64,000 nt of DNA from Desulfobacterales bacterium (GTDB lineage Bacteria > Desulfobacterota > Desulfobacteria > Desulfobacterales > JAEINQ01), in assembly GCA_016342285.1 (NCBI GenBank), contig JAEINQ010000022.1, positions 16,354-80,353 of the forward strand, read 5' to 3'. Each line of letters begins with the position of its first letter. Within the stretch, counting starts at the first letter, position 1. The translations under genes and the position numbers were made by a program. This document shows positions 43,833-53,538 of this stretch, piece after piece. The notes below the pieces were generated by a model. The model had not been told where the DNA came from. It saw nothing but the letters and a program-made list of their open reading frames with translations, and made no database searches.

Positions 43833-44729
43833 TCAGAGGCCATGACTGGAACCGGTAAGACGGGTCAACCCTTCCAGGTATTTGCTTCGCGTATTGGCAA
43901 TCACGTCCTCGGGCAGTGTCGGTCCCGGAGATGTCTTGTCCCAGTTCAACGTCAGGAGATAATCCCGAAGGTATTGCTTGTCGAAACTCTTTTGTGACCC
44001 GCCCGGGCGGTAATCGGCCTTGGGCCAGAATCGCGACGAATCCGGTGTGAGCACCTCGTCGATGAGGATCAGTTCACCGTCCAGCAGACCGAACTCAAAC
44101 TTGGTGTCAGCGATGATGATCCCTTTTTCGTCGGCCAGGATGGCCCCTTTTTCATAAATGGCCAGGCTCAGCTCTTGAATTTTTGCGGCCATGGGCGCAC
44201 CGATGAGGTCGACGACCGTTGAAAAGTCAATGTTTTCATCGTGGGCACCCAGTTCGGCCTTGGTGGACGGGGTAAAAAGGGGATGGGGCAGCTTTTCCGA
44301 TTCCTCAAGCCCTTCCGGCAATGGGATCCCGCAGATTCGTCCTGTTTTCAGGTAGTCCTTCCAGCCGCTACCGGTGATGTAGCCACGCACCACACATTCC
44401 ACGGGCAACGGGGCGGCCTTCTTTACCATCATGCTACGATCCCGCAGTGCTTCGGTGTAGGGCCGGCAGATCTCCGGATAACGGTCCACATCACTGGTGA
44501 TCAGGTGATTGGGAACCAGGTCGGACATGATGTCAAACCAGAAGAGTGAAATTTGGGTCAGAATCTTTCCTTTGTCCGGAACCGGATCTGGCAGGATCAC
44601 ATCAAAGGCGGAGATGCGGTCAGTGGTCACCATCAGCAGGGCGTCGCCCAAGTCGTAAATATCGCGGACCTTACCGCGCTGTTTGAGATCGAGTTTAGGA
44701 AAATCGGTGTTCATCAATGTCTGTGTCAT
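43833..44729 (-). CDS. purC: Phosphoribosylaminoimidazole-succinocarboxamide synthase
   Basis: 298 residues. It joins aspartate to CAIR to make SAICAR in purine synthesis, using ATP. The glycine-rich start [20 protein letters not shown], the [17 protein letters not shown] region, [10 protein letters not shown] and [11 protein letters not shown] are family signatures. The last two hold the magnesium and ATP contacts. A six-residue shorter start at 44714 is also possible. Length fits the long bacterial form of PurC. It stands alone, without other pur genes in view. Confidence 0.96.
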   Translation of the reverse strand: MTQTLMNTDFPKLDLKQRGKVRDIYDLGDALLMVTTDRISAFDVILPDPVPDKGKILTQISLFWFDIMSDLVPNHLITSDVDRYPEICRPYTEALRDRSMMVKKAAPLPVECVVRGYITGSGWKDYLKTGRICGIPLPEGLEESEKLPHPLFTPSTKAELGAHDENIDFSTVVDLIGAPMAAKIQELSLAIYEKGAILADEKGIIIADTKFEFGLLDGELILIDEVLTPDSSRFWPKADYRPGGSQKSFDKQYLRDYLLTLNWDKTSPGPTLPEDVIANTRSKYLEGLTRLTGSSHGL

Positions 44730-44784
44730 GGGGCATGGCTCTTTCTGGCTGTTGTTAACATCTCGGGATGTTGAAACGACCGAT

Positions 44785-45138
44785 TCAGGTTTCGGTGTGC
44801 TGCGATTGAAACGCTTTGATGTAATTCAATAAAATGGAACGCGTCCGGTCTTCCAACGAGGAAAAAGAAACGCCGGTTTCGTGGATGCTTTCATCCCCCG
44901 GCTTACAATAGACCGCCTGTCCTTGGATTTCCAGGATTTCCTCTTCGAATCCGATGCTCAGCGCTACTTGGGAATTGGCTTTCACAGAAAACCGTGTTTC
45001 CAGCAGAATGCCGGACTCGGATACGTTCAGCGTTCGCCCCATCCCCTGATGGACCACCGTTTCCCCATCTAAAACCGTGATGTAAAACAGATTGAGGGTG
45101 TCGTAACGGGCATGCTTTCGTTTATCTGAATTGGACAT
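44785..45138 (-). CDS. PilZ-domain protein (c-di-GMP receptor)
   Basis: 117 residues, a single PilZ domain. The N-terminal RKHARYD supplies the basic RxxxR-like ligand loop (here with one residue fewer visible) and [11 protein letters not shown] is the (D/N)xSxxG motif. PilZ domains bind cyclic di-GMP and alter motility, adhesion or enzyme activity through partners. It sits just downstream of the DUF4388/cyclic-nucleotide protein gene and MglA-type GTPase gene on the same strand, which fits a signalling unit for surface motility. Ligand binding is inferred from the motif and should be tested. Confidence 0.85.
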   Translation of the reverse strand: MSNSDKRKHARYDTLNLFYITVLDGETVVHQGMGRTLNVSESGILLETRFSVKANSQVALSIGFEEEILEIQGQAVYCKPGDESIHETGVSFSSLEDRTRSILLNYIKAFQSQHTET

Positions 45139-45202
45139 GGCTTCCCTCGCAGTGAGATTGACGGATCATAAGCTTTTCAGAGCGCCGGCAAGTTTTGGCC
45201 GG

Positions 45203-46396
45203 TTAAGCGGATTTACCCGATTTTCGACCGGGAACCGGAAAGGCACTGCATGCCACCTGGGTGGTGGCGGCAACGCAACTGCCAAGACTGGCCATCAGAT
45301 TCTTCCAGGTCGGCGGCAGGGCCTCGAATTCCCCTTGAACGGCTTCGATGTCGATGCGGCTGACCTTGAGGTCGGCTGAACCAAAAATCGATGCCGAATC
45401 CGGTTCGTGCCCGAATTCCAATACAGGGGTATGGCCGAAAAAATCTCCTGTCACCAGCCGGACCAGGGGAATGTATCCTTTTGGGGTGTGTCGGACCACA
45501 GCCGCTTCGCCCTGGGTAATGCGAAACAGCCGGTTTTCACCATCCCCTTGCTGAACGACCGTTTTTTTCCCTTTTAGAAAGGCGTCCGTGTCTAAGTGAC
45601 CGGCTTTGAACGCTACGACCTGGTCGGTAATTTGCCGAAGGCGCTTGTCGCCGCTGAGCAGCAACTGGCGAAATTCCTCTGAAAGCTTGGTGAAATCGAT
45701 ATTGAGACGCTGGGAATCAAGCACGCCGAGTTGGACCTTACCGCAGGCGACCGCTGTGGCGCTTCGCTTGTGACCGCTCATCGTCAGGCTTTTCACACTG
45801 CCCACAAAGGATCCATCCCCGACCCTCAATATGGTCACGTGCCCATTGTCGGTCAGTCGGCGGATTTCGATTGTCCCTTCCAGAATCACCCAGATCCAGC
45901 CGCCGTGTTTTCCTTCCACGGCGAGTTCCTGTCCATCGGGGATGCTTTCTTCGTCGACGACGTACATATAGTCCACCAGCGGACCCCGGATAACCGGGGG
46001 GCCGGACGGTTTTCCGCCACCAGCCCCATCTTGGGCGGCACGCGCCGGGCCGAGCTGGGAAATCTCGTTGTCGTCGAGCATTCGCAAACCATCCAGGATA
46101 ATCTCCATTCGGCTCTTCTTGATGGTCTTGGGCGTATTGACCTTTTCCTTTCTGAATTCAAACTCCCCTTCAATCCATCCGAACAGTAAAAACAGGGCGT
46201 CGATGCCCCTGGCATCTCCGGCCAGCGCTTCGATGGGGTTGCCTCCGTCGAAGTATACCACGCCGATTTCGGCTGAGTGAGGGCTTTTTATCCGAAGGAT
46301 ACCCGTCGATCCATTGCCCCCGAAAAGTTGGAGCAGATCGGCCAGGGTGAGAAACTGCAGGTCTCCGGAGAGTGCGCTCGTCGGGTTATTGATCAT
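45203..46396 (-). CDS. DUF4388 protein with cyclic-nucleotide-binding domains
   Basis: 397 residues. The first 100 form a DUF4388 (PatA-type) domain: SGDLQFLTLADLLQLFGGNG and GVVYFDGGNPIEAL. Two CNMP-binding-like domains follow: about 150-240 (WIWVILEGTIEIRRLTDNGH, FVGSVKSL) and about 265-370 (LFRITQGEAAVVRHTPKG, FFGHTPVLEF). The standard phosphate-binding PxGE-R-AA motif is poorly conserved, so binding of cAMP or cGMP is uncertain. DUF4388 proteins occur beside MglA-like GTPases and link small-GTPase signalling to output. It starts five bases after the GTPase stop, so both are cotranslated. Confidence 0.82.
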   Translation of the reverse strand: MINNPTSALSGDLQFLTLADLLQLFGGNGSTGILRIKSPHSAEIGVVYFDGGNPIEALAGDARGIDALFLLFGWIEGEFEFRKEKVNTPKTIKKSRMEIILDGLRMLDDNEISQLGPARAAQDGAGGGKPSGPPVIRGPLVDYMYVVDEESIPDGQELAVEGKHGGWIWVILEGTIEIRRLTDNGHVTILRVGDGSFVGSVKSLTMSGHKRSATAVACGKVQLGVLDSQRLNIDFTKLSEEFRQLLLSGDKRLRQITDQVVAFKAGHLDTDAFLKGKKTVVQQGDGENRLFRITQGEAAVVRHTPKGYIPLVRLVTGDFFGHTPVLEFGHEPDSASIFGSADLKVSRIDIEAVQGEFEALPPTWKNLMASLGSCVAATTQVACSAFPVPGRKSGKSA

Positions 46397-46401
46397 GGTG
46401 T

Positions 46402-47016
46402 CTATCCGGCCCAGCTCATTTCCTTTTGGAGGTGTCTGAGAGTCTGCTTCAAGGCTTCCTTCAACGTATCGCCGACACCCTCTCCGGTAACGGCGCTTGC
46501 AGTGAAGGAGGGAACCTTGAGCTGACGGTTAAGATCTCTCTCCATCATCTCCACAGGCATCAGTGGAATCCCCTCCGCGGCCAGGTCCCGCTTGTTGTAC
46601 TGCAGGATCAGGGGGATTTTGAAAATGCTGCTTCCAAATTCCTTGAGATTCTGCTGCAGGTCCTTGAGGGAGAGCATGTTTTTCTCCCGCCGCACGTCCA
46701 TCGAATCAGCGACAAAAACCACGCCGTCAACCCCTTTTAGCACCAATTTGCGTGTTGAGGCGTATTTTACCTGTCCTGGGACCGTGTACAGCTGGACCCG
46801 CACGTCACATCCCTTGATTTTTCCTAGACCCATGGGAAGAAAGTCAAAAAACAGGGTTCTGTCCCCTTCGGTGTCAATGGAAACCAGATCCCCGATGACC
46901 TGTTTCTGATATGCTTTGTGAATATACTCGATGTTCGTTGTCTTGCCGCACCGTCCTGGACCGTAGTAAACCAGTTTACATTCGATTTCCCGTTGCTTGA
47001 CATTGAATACCGCCAT
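46402..47016 (-). CDS. MglA-like small Ras-type GTPase
   Basis: 204 residues, typical for MglA-family GTPases. P-loop GPGRCGKTT near residue 20, a switch region with TEGDRTLFFDFLP, the QLYTVPGQV DxxG-type motif (here Thr-Val-Pro-Gly), and NKRD for guanine specificity are present. Myxococcus MglA controls cell polarity and motility with its GAP partner MglB; no MglB-like roadblock gene was seen next to it. The DUF4388 and PilZ genes downstream may be effectors or regulators. A clear start at 47016. Confidence 0.93.
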   Translation of the reverse strand: MAVFNVKQREIECKLVYYGPGRCGKTTNIEYIHKAYQKQVIGDLVSIDTEGDRTLFFDFLPMGLGKIKGCDVRVQLYTVPGQVKYASTRKLVLKGVDGVVFVADSMDVRREKNMLSLKDLQQNLKEFGSSIFKIPLILQYNKRDLAAEGIPLMPVEMMERDLNRQLKVPSFTASAVTGEGVGDTLKEALKQTLRHLQKEMSWAG

Positions 47017-47177
47017 GAATCAGCTCCGGTAATGGGTTTGGCGCCCGCCTTCCGGTCTTTCGGCGAATACCGTTTTCGTTGTTTCAAATAAAGGGCCGGC
47101 CAGTTTGATAATCGTAATCCGCGCCATGGGGCAGAATGAAATCAGGGAGCGAATTGCTTGATGGACAGACCTTTGTG

Positions 47178-48131
47178 CTAATTGCTGCTCACCTTGATGT
47201 CAACGCTGTAGTCCCCCTTTCGGGGGCCGACCTTGATCTGGGTCTTGGCCGCCACTTTTCCGTTTCCCGGAAAAATGGCAATGGGAGAAAAAAACTGAAT
47301 ATCGGTCAGGGTGTCTCCCGTGTTCAAGAGATCGGCCAGCTCTTTCTGTTTCCCGGAAATGAGGATACTGATGATGTTGCCGTTCTGGAAACTGACATCA
47401 AATTCCATGGTTTCCCCTTGCTGGGCACCAGAACCGAAGGTGATGGCCACGGCGTTGATATCAAGGATCTCTTCCTCGGCCGCCTCCTTTTTCTCCGCTT
47501 TTACTTTCACGGGCTCAACGACCGGTTCATCGTTTTTGGCCGAATTCCCAAATTCCGGCAGGGGCTTATCAAGCCCCTTTTTCTTCAGGATATGGCTGAA
47601 AAAAGCCCGTAGTTTTTCAAGCTGGTCCGGGGTAAACCGGCTGTCGGTGGACCACTGTCGGAACTCCTCGATTCCCTTGTCTTCGGTTCCTCGAGCGAGA
47701 TGGCAACGGATGGTGTTCTTTGCCGCCGCCAACCTCACCTCTTCCTTGTCGATCAATGACCTGAATTCCACCAACGCACGGTCATACTGACCAAATTTGG
47801 TTAGTGTGATCGCTTCTTCAAGGGCAACGGCCTCGTCCTTTTGTTCACTTCGGGCAAAGGAAAAGAGTTTCTTGATGAGCTTCTGGGATTTTTTGTCCAT
47901 CTCCGGAGTCATTGGCGCGTTTTCAACACGATCAATGTCTTGTTTGAGAGCTTGTATCTTTTTGCTCAGGCCGCTGAGAATGCTATCACGATTCTTTATA
48001 TGCTCAATGGACCGAATTGTTTTGGCAGCGCCTTCATATTTTTGGAGCGCCTCGGATAGAAGTCCGTGTCCCCGGTAAATCTCTGCTTCCTTGACCAGGG
48101 TTTTAATCTTGGTTGCAATGTCCATTGGCAT
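47178..48131 (-). CDS. Helical repeat / coiled-coil protein with C-terminal beta domain, unknown
   Basis: 317 residues from ATG at 48131 (GAAAGGA upstream); earlier in-frame starts lie inside the ribosome site. The N-terminal half has TPR-like helices (YRGHGLLSEALQKYEGAAKT, and LTKFGQYDRALVEFRSL) and many charges. A linker of Lys/Glu repeats follows at about 200-225. The last 100 residues are beta-rich (DINAVAITFGSG, IISILISGKQKELADLL) and may be a PilZ-like or sensor fold; I cannot name it. It precedes the MglA gene by 160 bases on the same strand, so it probably belongs to the same signalling set. Confidence 0.65.
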   Translation of the reverse strand: MPMDIATKIKTLVKEAEIYRGHGLLSEALQKYEGAAKTIRSIEHIKNRDSILSGLSKKIQALKQDIDRVENAPMTPEMDKKSQKLIKKLFSFARSEQKDEAVALEEAITLTKFGQYDRALVEFRSLIDKEEVRLAAAKNTIRCHLARGTEDKGIEEFRQWSTDSRFTPDQLEKLRAFFSHILKKKGLDKPLPEFGNSAKNDEPVVEPVKVKAEKKEAAEEEILDINAVAITFGSGAQQGETMEFDVSFQNGNIISILISGKQKELADLLNTGDTLTDIQFFSPIAIFPGNGKVAAKTQIKVGPRKGDYSVDIKVSSN

Positions 48132-48314
48132 TCCCATCCTTTCGGTTCCGGTCCGCTGAGGGCAATGACCCGTCGGCATTCAATGGCCCCGAATGATCGA
48201 ATCTTCCCGGGTTTCAACTCCGGCACTTTAACCGAAGCCGAAAATACTTTCGAAAAAGGCGTATGTGTATGTTCTCTATACTGTTTTTTGTTGAATTGTC
48301 AATCGTTAAGGGAC

Positions 48315-50171
48315 TCAGGCAGATTCTGGTAAAGATCGATCGGCGCCCGATTCTATCGGTCTTTGGAGGGCTTTTTTAAGGCTATCGGCCAGTTTTCGAT
48401 TCATACCGGGCAGCTTTTCGATTTCATCGACAGAGGCAGCTCGAATCCCCTCCATATCGCCGAAATGCTTTAACAGGGCTGTCTTTCGTTTGGGCCCGAT
48501 ACCGGCGATGCCATCCAAGGCCGATCGAACAGCGGCGTGGCCCCGCAACTTGCGGTGAAACGCGACGGCAAAACGATGCGCCTCGTCCCGAATCCGCTGT
48601 AAAAAGAGCAACAGGTCGCCATCACGGGTGAAATTGATTGGATTGGTACGTCCCGGCAAATAGATCCGGTCCTGGGGTTCGCCCCGTGCCTCGTCTTTTT
48701 TAGCGATGCCCGCAACCACAAACGCCCCGTCCAGGCCCATCTCCTTGACAACGGCCACAGCGATATTGAGTTGACCGCGGCCACCGTCCATCAGCAACAG
48801 GTCCGGCAGGGTAGCCGACGACCCGGGGCGAAACCGTCTTCGCAGAACTTCGGCCATGGTGGCATAGTCGTCGGGGCCGTCCACCGTTCGGATTTTATAG
48901 GTTCGATAAGCCGATTTTTCAGCCCTTGCATTGACGAAAACCACCAGGGACGAGACCGGCGCCGTGCCGGCCGTGTTGGAATTGTCGATACACTCAATGC
49001 GCCGGGGAAGCCGGTCCATGCCCAGACGCCGCTCCAGCCGCCCCAAAAGGGCCGTCGCCCCCCGAAGGGCTTCTGTGTGCTCTTTGAGCGCATTGGCTGC
49101 GTTCTGGCCGGCAAGGGCCAGCAGGCGGACCTTTTCGCCTCGCATGGGCCGATGCAGTCGCACCCGGTTTCCCTTTTGCTCACTGAGCCATGCGTTGAGC
49201 AGATCAACCTCTTCGGGCAGGTGGGAGACCAGGACCGACGGGGGAATGAAGGCGATGGCGGCGTAATACTGACGAATGAAGCTGCTGAGAATCTCGGCGT
49301 CGTCAGCCGGCGATGGGGAGGCGTCGAAATTCCGGCTGCCCACCAGGGATCCGGAGCGCACGCTCATTACCGTAATGACGGTAAGAAGCTCACCGCGGGC
49401 CGTGGCCAAAACATCGCGATCCGAAAAATCATTGGTGACCGCCACCTGACGCTCCATGGTCTTTTCCAGGGCAAACATCTGGTCCCTGAGCGTTGCGGCC
49501 GATTCAAAGTTCTGGACCCCGGCCTCAGCCGCCATGCGCTGGCGTACCCGGCCGATCAACTCCCGGGTACGGCCTTTTAAAAAGAGGACAACCTCCCGGA
49601 CCATTTCCTGGTATGCTGCCGAATCCACCGCCAGGCAGCAGGGGGCCAGGCAGCGACCCATCTGATAATGAAGGCAGGGGCGGGTCCTGGTTGCCATCTC
49701 CCGGTTCTTGCATTTTCTCAGCTTGAACGTCTTGTTGATGAGGTTAAGGGTCTCGCGAACGGCCAGGGCCGATGCATAGGGTCCGAAATACAGGGCCCCG
49801 TCTTTTCGGATTTTTCGGACCACGGTCAGGTTCGGCCAGGGGTGGGTGGTTTCCAGCCTCAGAGACGGGTATCGTTTGTCATCTTTTAGAATGACGTTGT
49901 ACCGGGGCCGATGGCGCTTGATCAGCGTCTCTTCAAGGATCAAGGCTTCCTTCTCGGTGGCCGTCAGGATGGTGTCGAAGGTTTCAATCTTTCCCACCAA
50001 CACACCGGTCTTGATATCGGCCGGGCCGCTGGCCTTGAAGTAACTGGCCAGGCGTTTTTTCAAACTCCTAGCCTTGCCGACGTAGATCACCGTGGCATCC
50101 GCGTCCTTCATCAGGTAGACGCCCGGCGCATCCGGCACCCGTGAGAGCTTTTCCGTCAGGGAGGTATTCAT
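48315..50171 (-). CDS. uvrC: UvrABC excinuclease subunit C
   Basis: 618 residues. UvrC makes both incisions in nucleotide excision repair. The N-terminal GIY-YIG nuclease is at about 10-95 (GVYLMKD, VIYVGKARSLKKRL, FDTILTATEKEALILE). The UVR domain, about 200-235, lies in the FESAATLRDQM segment and binds UvrB. The C-terminal RNase H-like endonuclease follows (ECIDNSNTAGTAPVSSLVVF), then tandem helix-hairpin-helix motifs (IAGIGPKRKTALLKHFGD). All catalytic residues appear present. It is separated from uvrB by a repeat tract. The ribosome site is weak. Confidence 0.97.
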   Translation of the reverse strand: MNTSLTEKLSRVPDAPGVYLMKDADATVIYVGKARSLKKRLASYFKASGPADIKTGVLVGKIETFDTILTATEKEALILEETLIKRHRPRYNVILKDDKRYPSLRLETTHPWPNLTVVRKIRKDGALYFGPYASALAVRETLNLINKTFKLRKCKNREMATRTRPCLHYQMGRCLAPCCLAVDSAAYQEMVREVVLFLKGRTRELIGRVRQRMAAEAGVQNFESAATLRDQMFALEKTMERQVAVTNDFSDRDVLATARGELLTVITVMSVRSGSLVGSRNFDASPSPADDAEILSSFIRQYYAAIAFIPPSVLVSHLPEEVDLLNAWLSEQKGNRVRLHRPMRGEKVRLLALAGQNAANALKEHTEALRGATALLGRLERRLGMDRLPRRIECIDNSNTAGTAPVSSLVVFVNARAEKSAYRTYKIRTVDGPDDYATMAEVLRRRFRPGSSATLPDLLLMDGGRGQLNIAVAVVKEMGLDGAFVVAGIAKKDEARGEPQDRIYLPGRTNPINFTRDGDLLLFLQRIRDEAHRFAVAFHRKLRGHAAVRSALDGIAGIGPKRKTALLKHFGDMEGIRAASVDEIEKLPGMNRKLADSLKKALQRPIESGADRSLPESA

Positions 50172-50272
50172 GGCTTTTCAGATTGTCGGATTGTGAATTG
50201 CGGATTACCGGAAAATCGAAGGCCTCATCGATCATTACGTTCAATCGTTCAGCACCCGGTATCAAGCGTACA

Positions 50273-50420
50273 GAATCCAGCATCAATCATCCAGTATCCA
50301 GCATCGAGCATCCAGCATCGAGCATCAATCATCCAGCATCAATCATCCAGTATCGAGCATCCAGCATCAATCATCCAGCATCAATCATCCAGTATCGAGC
50401 ATCCAGTATCCAGTATCAAA
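50273..50420. repeat. Degenerate heptanucleotide tandem repeat
   Basis: About 20 units of 7 bases, chiefly ATCCAGC, ATCCAGT, ATCGAGC and ATCAATC, between uvrC and uvrB. The units are mixed in irregular order with the period kept. Confidence 0.9.
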
Positions 50421-52404
50421 ACATCCACAGCTTCTTCAAGTGCCGAATCTGGTCGCGAAGATCGGCGGCCCGTTCGAATTCCAGGGCATTGGCCGCCTCC
50501 CGCATCTGTTTTTCCAACTCGGGGATGGCCTTTTCGGGGTTTTCCATGGCGGCAAAAGCTGCCACGGCCTCGGCCACCTTGTCCTCGTTCTTCTTGTCCG
50601 CATCGAAGACGGATTCAAAGCCCGTTGAGAAGGTCTTTCGAATGGTTTGGGGAACGATCCCGTGGCGCTGGTTGAAGCCGGCCTGAATCTCTCGCCGGCG
50701 TCGGGTTTCGTCCATGGCCGCATCCATGGAGCGGGTCTGGTTTTCAGCGTAAAGGATCACCCGTCCGTCAACGTTTCGGGCGGCCCGTCCGAAGGTCTGA
50801 ATCAGCGATCTGAACGAACGTAAAAACCCCTCCTTGTCCGCATCAAGAATGGCCACCAGGGAAACTTCGGGAATGTCGAGCCCTTCACGAAGCAGATTGA
50901 TCCCGACCAGCACGTCGAATTTCCCCTTCCGAAGATTTTGTATGATCTCCATGCGGTCCAGGGTTTTCACGTCCGAGTGCAGGTACTGGACCCGAATACC
51001 CAGGTCCGCATAGTACTCGGTGAGATCTTCGGCCATCCGCTTGGTCAGGGTGGTCACCAGCACCCGCTCCTTGCGCTTTTCCCGCTTCCGGATCTCCGTC
51101 AGCAGATCATCCACCTGGTTGCGGGCCGAACGCACCTCGATCTGAGGATCCAGCAGCCCGGTGGGCCGGGCGATCTGCTCGGCCACGGCATCCTTTCCCA
51201 TATCCAACTCATACTCGGCGGGTGTGGCCGACATGTAGATCACCTGGGAGACGCGCCCGTTGAACTCCTCGAAGGTCAGCGGTCTGTTGTCAAGAGCCGA
51301 AGGAAGGCGGAACCCGAATTCCACCAGGGTCTTTTTCCGGGAGCGATCGCCGTGGTACATGGCCCGAATTTGGGGCACGGCAATGTGGCTTTCATCAATG
51401 CAAACGAGAAAATCGTCCGGAAAATAGTCAAGCAGCGTGGGGGGCGGTTCGCCCGGTGCCCTTCCGGTCAGGTGTCTCGAGTAATTTTCGATGCCGTTGC
51501 AGTAGCCCAGTTCCTGAATCATCTCCAGGTCGAAATGGGTCCGTTCCTCCAGTCGCTGGGCCTCCACCAGTTTGTTTTGGTCCCTCAAAAAAGGCAGGCG
51601 TTCCTTGAGTTCGGTGGTGATGGTGGCCGCGGCCCGTTTCAAGGTGGCCTTTTGGGTCACGTAATGGCTGGCCGGGTAGATCACGGCCCGATTCATGCGC
51701 CTGAGGACCGTCCCTCTCAGGGGGTCGATTTCCGAAAGCGCCTCAACCTCGTCGCCGAAAAAATCGATGCGAACGGCCCGGTCCTCCTCGTAGGCAGGAA
51801 AGACCTCCACCCGGTCACCCCGGACCCGAAAGACGCCCCGGTGAAAATCCGTGTCGTTTCGCAGGTATTGAACAGCTACCAAATTCTTGAGCAGGTCGTC
51901 CCGGGAAAGCGGCGCGCCGGCCTCGATCTCCACACGCAGGGCCAGGTAGTCTTCGGGCGTCCCCAGGCCGAAAATGCACGACACACTGGCCACCACCACC
52001 ACGTCCCGCCGGCTCAGCACGCTGCGGGTGGCGCTGTGGCGCAGTTTGTCAATGATTTCATTGATGGCGGAGTCTTTTTGAATGTAGGTATCGCTGGCCG
52101 GGATGTAGGCTTCGGGCTGGTAGTAATCGTAGTAGCTGACAAAATATTCCACCGCGTTGTGGGGAAAGAGCTCCCGGAATTCGTTGTATAGCTGGGCGGC
52201 CAGGGTCTTGTTGGGGGCGATCACCAGGGTCGGTTTTTCCACGGCGGCCATGACGTTGGCCATGGTAAATGTTTTTCCCGAACCGGTGACCCCCAGCAGG
52301 ACCTGATGGCGTTTGCCTTCATGAATGCCCCGGGTGAGGGCTTCGATGGCTTGGGGCTGACCCCCTTTTGGGGTGTATTCCGATTGAAGGTCGAACAGGC
52401 TCAT
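50416..52404 (-). CDS. uvrB: UvrABC excinuclease subunit B
   Basis: 662 residues from the ATG at 52404, where [20 protein letters not shown] begins; 43 upstream codons consist of a low-complexity repeat and are rejected. UvrB is the damage-sensing helicase-like subunit. Walker [10 protein letters not shown], the beta-hairpin region with [12 protein letters not shown], helicase motifs (DESH-type VCIDESH), and the C-terminal UVR motif [20 protein letters not shown] are all present. The gene lies between ispF (upstream) and uvrC (downstream), same strand. The clustering of uvrB and uvrC suggests a damage response unit but no SOS box was recognised. Confidence 0.97.
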   Translation of the reverse strand: MSLFDLQSEYTPKGGQPQAIEALTRGIHEGKRHQVLLGVTGSGKTFTMANVMAAVEKPTLVIAPNKTLAAQLYNEFRELFPHNAVEYFVSYYDYYQPEAYIPASDTYIQKDSAINEIIDKLRHSATRSVLSRRDVVVVASVSCIFGLGTPEDYLALRVEIEAGAPLSRDDLLKNLVAVQYLRNDTDFHRGVFRVRGDRVEVFPAYEEDRAVRIDFFGDEVEALSEIDPLRGTVLRRMNRAVIYPASHYVTQKATLKRAAATITTELKERLPFLRDQNKLVEAQRLEERTHFDLEMIQELGYCNGIENYSRHLTGRAPGEPPPTLLDYFPDDFLVCIDESHIAVPQIRAMYHGDRSRKKTLVEFGFRLPSALDNRPLTFEEFNGRVSQVIYMSATPAEYELDMGKDAVAEQIARPTGLLDPQIEVRSARNQVDDLLTEIRKREKRKERVLVTTLTKRMAEDLTEYYADLGIRVQYLHSDVKTLDRMEIIQNLRKGKFDVLVGINLLREGLDIPEVSLVAILDADKEGFLRSFRSLIQTFGRAARNVDGRVILYAENQTRSMDAAMDETRRRREIQAGFNQRHGIVPQTIRKTFSTGFESVFDADKKNEDKVAEAVAAFAAMENPEKAIPELEKQMREAANALEFERAADLRDQIRHLKKLWMF

Positions 52405-52438
52405 GGGTGGCATTTCCGGATTGGGGATTTGCGGATTG

Positions 52439-52500
52439 ACGAATTTGTGAATTGCCGAATTGGCGGATTGGCGGATTGGCCAATTGCCGCTTTGGGCGAC
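52439..52500. repeat. Degenerate GGATTG/GAATTG repeat upstream of uvrB
   Basis: Repeated words GGATTGNCGAATT, GCGGATTGGCGGATTGG, CCAATTGCCG. A similar run stands upstream of uvrC at 50178-50205. Confidence 0.6.
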
Positions 52501-52516
52501 CATCAATATTAATGCT

Positions 52517-52993
52517 TCATTGTTGTTTTTCAAGGAGGGCGATGCAATGGGCGGCTATCCCCTCTTCCCTGCCCACGGCACCCAATCCTTCGGTGGTGGT
52601 GGCCTTGAGGTTCACCCGGCCAGGGTCCATGCCCGCGGCCCGGGCGATGTTTTCCCGCATCTCATTTTTGTGGGGTTGAATCTTAGGGCGCTCGGCGATC
52701 AGGGTGGCGTCCAGATTGACCGGCGTAAAACCGGCGGCACGAACCATCGCCGCGATTTTTTCCAGCAGGACCAGACTCGAAATGTCTTTAAAGACGGGAT
52801 CCGTGTCCGGAAAATGGGTGCCGATATCGCCCAGGGCCGCAGCGCCCAGCAGAGCGTCGCAGACGGCATGGACCAGCACGTCGGCGTCGGAATGTCCCAT
52901 CAGCCCTGTTTCGTGAGTGATGGTGACCCCACCCAGGACCAGGGGCCGTCCGGCCACCAGCCGGTGTACGTCGTATCCCATTCCGATGCGCAT
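52517..52993 (-). CDS. ispF: 2-C-methyl-D-erythritol 2,4-cyclodiphosphate synthase
   Basis: 158 residues from ATG at 52993; nine extra upstream codons to 53020 are possible but AAGGG lies better before this start. IspF forms the cyclic diphosphate in the MEP isoprenoid pathway. Zinc ligands Asp-x-His lie in GYDVHRL near residue 8, followed by [20 protein letters not shown] and [13 protein letters not shown], which hold the third zinc ligand and substrate contacts. With dxs and ispA at 17766-20651 it gives three MEP-related genes in the window. Homotrimeric cytosolic enzyme. Confidence 0.96.
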   Translation of the reverse strand: MRIGMGYDVHRLVAGRPLVLGGVTITHETGLMGHSDADVLVHAVCDALLGAAALGDIGTHFPDTDPVFKDISSLVLLEKIAAMVRAAGFTPVNLDATLIAERPKIQPHKNEMRENIARAAGMDPGRVNLKATTTEGLGAVGREEGIAAHCIALLEKQQ

Positions 52994-53107
52994 TGGCCTT
53001 CCCTTTTCGTAACTGTTCACATCATTCCCACTGTCATTTATGGGTACTAGCCAAATTCCGACCGACTTGCAATTGAAATTTTATTTTCATTGTCGCCCGA
53101 CAGGGTC

Positions 53108-53130
53108 AACCGGCCCATGGCCGGCCGGTT
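53108..53130 (+). terminator. Possible orphan terminator
   Basis: AACCGGCC and GGCCGGTT pair around CATGGCC, followed by TTATT on the plus strand. No intact plus-strand gene precedes it, so it may be the relic of a lost gene. Confidence 0.35.
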
Positions 53131-53135
53131 TTATT

Positions 53136-53238
53136 GGCGGGCTCATGGACACGGTGTTTGCCGAGAGCAGCCTGTTCAATAGCTGGCGGGAAGATGAAGA
53201 CAACGTCTACGGACCCGGCGTCATCGACATGAAAGGCA
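53136..53238 (+). pseudogene. Fragment of an M20 metallopeptidase gene
   Basis: A short stretch reads MDTVFAESSLFNSW then YGPGVIDMKG, the signature that surrounds the second metal site of M20 carboxypeptidases (usually GHxDTVF and GPGxxDMKGG). The preceding histidine is changed to leucine and nothing else of the gene remains. It is a dead fragment in a 540-base gap. Confidence 0.6.
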
Positions 53239-53538
53239 GAACACCTTTTTTGAAAAATGGAACCTTGAGAATTAGAAGCTGGAAATTGAGCCCCCCTATG
53301 GGGGGCTTGGTTGAGGCCGTCGTGTTGGAATTTCTGGCTTTTTCAGAGGCCATCAAGGTCAGAGATGACCCTTCAATTTTTGTACCTGTTCACGGGGTTG
53401 AAACGCATAAGGGATTCCAAACCTTCGCACGGTAAGCGTTTACAGGGTGCCGTAGATGTGAGGCGCCGGGCATGCAGACGTACTTTTTTCGTACTTCAAA
53501 TGCCCGGGAACAAAGCAGATGCGGTGCCCTGTGAACGC
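53239..53538. other. Gap after the M20 fragment, with R5 copy 4
   Basis: 300 bases. GCCCCCCTATGGGGGGC at 53290-53306 is a strong R5 hairpin, preceded by ATTGAG-type words. No gene was seen. Confidence 0.6.

Noticed and set aside
50273..50420. Possible CRISPR array
   Set aside because: Units are 7 bases with no unique spacers, so it is a simple tandem repeat.
50938..52191. A 417-codon plus-strand frame opposite uvrB
   Set aside because: Same antisense artefact; no ribosome site or domain.
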